Shown here one piece after another: positions 36,925-38,348 of a DNA stretch of 38,348 nt; within the stretch, counting starts at the first letter, position 1; each line of letters opens with the position of its first letter. A program made the position numbers and the translations under genes. The DNA is taken from assembly GCA_013365365.1 (NCBI GenBank), contig JABVXU010000513.1, forward strand, positions 1-38,348. The letters are read 5' to 3'. The notes beneath the pieces were generated by a model. The model was not told the DNA's origin. It saw only the letters and a program-made list of their open reading frames with translations, and ran no database searches. The stretch comes from Cruorifilaria tuberocauda (taxonomy: Eukaryota; Nematoda; Chromadorea; Rhabditida; Onchocercidae).

Positions 36925-37130
36925 CTTCCGTTTTTCCGTCTCTTCTTCTATTTTTCCGTTTTTTCCATCCGTTTCCCGTCTGTTTGTTCGTTTTCCGTCT
37001 CTTCTTTTATTTATATGTTTTTCCTTCCATTTTTCCGTTTCTTCTTTCATTCCTGTGTTTTTTTTCCGTTTTCCTCTTCCTTCTTACGTTTTCCCGAGTT
37101 TTTTTTCTCCGTTTTTCCGTTTATTCCTGA
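36925..37130. repeat. Pyrimidine-rich degenerate TTTTCCGT array
   Basis: TTTTCCGT or close variants (TTTTCCAT, GTTTTCCGTC) recur more than ten times in about 200 bases, mixed with TCTTCTTT. The + strand is almost purine-free. Overlapping Phe/Ser-rich open frames here are composition artefacts. Confidence 0.8.
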
Positions 37131-38235
37131 CAATCTTTTCTCAACAGACGAGCTATTTTCAGTTGAAAAGGTTATTTAAAAATGGTTTGTTCATTTTTTA
37201 CTAAACAATTAAACAGCAACTTATGTAAGTTTTTGCATTCACTTTAGCTTTTTTTAAATTTCTAAATTAATCATTGATAATTTATAATTATTATTTTTTT
37301 CTTGATATTTTGTGAATGAATTATTAAGAAATTTTCATCTTCCAAATGATTTACAAGTAAACATTTTTTCTTTGAAGCATAAAAATGACAAAACTTTGAT
37401 GTCATATGGGAAGCAAACATTTCGTATGTTAACAAACTAAGCAATAAGCATGGATAATTTTTCAATAAGCTTCAAGATTTTAAAAGGTTTTCTTCTTTTT
37501 TCCTTCCTCTTTCATTCATTGAAATATTTTTATTAAAAAAAATCATAATTTTTTCATTAATAATAGTAATTTTTTTAATAATAGTAAAAGTAATACCAAA
37601 AATAATCGATAAATCAATATCGGCAAATGATTAATACATCGAGAAATAATCACTGTTACGATCAACAATCAGGAGGATATCATTAAATAATGATTGTAAG
37701 GACTGATATATCGATAAATAATCATCATAGTAGTGCTATATTAAATAAATAATCATAATAACGTAAGTGTTAGAGAAAATTTTTGATAGAAATAAACATT
37801 ACATAAATGGGAAAATGATGGAAAATTTTAGCGATAAATTAAAACAAATATTATAGCAATAAATCGTAACAATGTTTATCTTTGTAAAACTAGTTTATTT
37901 TTTAATTTATGAGAAATCATGATTTTTCAATAAATATGACTGAGAAAAAAAATTACAACTTTGTTATAATAAGTACGGTTGGTTGTTGGTCTTTAGTCCT
38001 AAAATTAAAAATTTAGGAATTTTCTTTGATAAAATATTCTCTTTTTGTCTAAACTGTTAAGCAATCATAAATGAAAGATTTCTTTCTTTTTTTCTTGTCT
38101 CATTTGATCTCTCCGTTGGGATTTTATTGATAAATTATCATAAAATTTTTTCTAATTTTTCTCTCTAACTCTCTCTTTCATTTCTCTTTCTTTTTTTTAG
38201 CTTTTAAAATTAAATCGGTTTCGGTTAGTTTTAGG
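37131..38235. other. AT-rich flank; no gene seen
   Basis: A CTCAACAG at about 37138-37145 opens a short frame (TSYFQLKRLFKNGLFIF) before TAA, in phase with the exon ending at 34334, but the evidence is too thin to call it an exon. ATCGATAAATAATCA-type words recur at 37600-37760. Confidence 0.35.
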
Positions 38236-38348
38236 CACATACACACACACATACACACACACACATACACACACACATACACACACACATACACACACAC
38301 ATACACACACACACATACACACACACACATACACACACACACACATAC
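38236..38348. repeat. CA-rich tandem repeat (ACACACACAT units), cut by window end
   Basis: More than 110 bases of ACACAC interrupted by T at 8-14-base intervals, giving units such as ACACACACAT. It continues past the right edge, so full length is unknown. Confidence 0.95.

Noticed and set aside
36859..37204. Overlapping open frames on both strands, rich in Phe/Ser/Arg/Lys
   Set aside because: They are by-products of the TTTTCCGT pyrimidine array; several frames are open at once, as expected from composition.

Overview
The window looks like nuclear DNA of a nematode. It is very AT-rich, and its coding signal falls in short exons bounded by GT...AG introns whose acceptors are mostly of the TTTTCAG/TTTCAG type. 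There are no bacterial operons. Long introns and abundant CT/GA, CA, AAT and TGATAA-type simple sequence fill the rest. A clade III (spirurid or filarial-like) nematode is a guess; the sequence here cannot fix the species.

Layout. (1) Bases 160-2843, + strand: a compact, apparently complete seven-exon gene for a lysocardiolipin / lysophosphatidylinositol acyltransferase of the LCLAT1 (nematode acl-8/9/10) family. It predicts 406 aa with intact catalytic motifs, and a TTTCAG 12 bases before the ATG may be a trans-splice acceptor. (2) Bases 2844-16600: about 14 kb with no gene I can support. It holds microsatellites, degenerate ~30-bp minisatellites, palindromes, an 80-bp duplicated segment, an E-box-rich hexamer array and one candidate minus-strand membrane exon. 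(3) Bases 17441-34334 (possibly from 16.6 kb, with possible ends at 35637 or 35910), + strand: small exons separated by introns of up to 6.5 kb. Seven exons join in frame across every junction and encode a helical protein with at least one convincing spectrin-type three-helix repeat; the exact family is not resolved. (4) Bases 35638-38348: non-coding, with a TTTTCCGT-type pyrimidine array and a CA-rich tandem repeat that runs off the right edge.

The two genes show no functional link; they are neighbours on one strand. The acyltransferase would remodel phospholipid acyl chains in internal membranes. The spectrin-repeat protein would be a cytoskeletal or scaffolding element. I found no rRNA, tRNA, CRISPR array or intact transposon, and no clear evidence of a new multi-gene system. 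The most useful leads are the unresolved ends of the spectrin-repeat gene, several coding-like islands outside the gene models, a tandem splice acceptor in the acyltransferase gene, and the E-box/hexamer array with its leucine-rich and Ala/Thr-rich reading frames.
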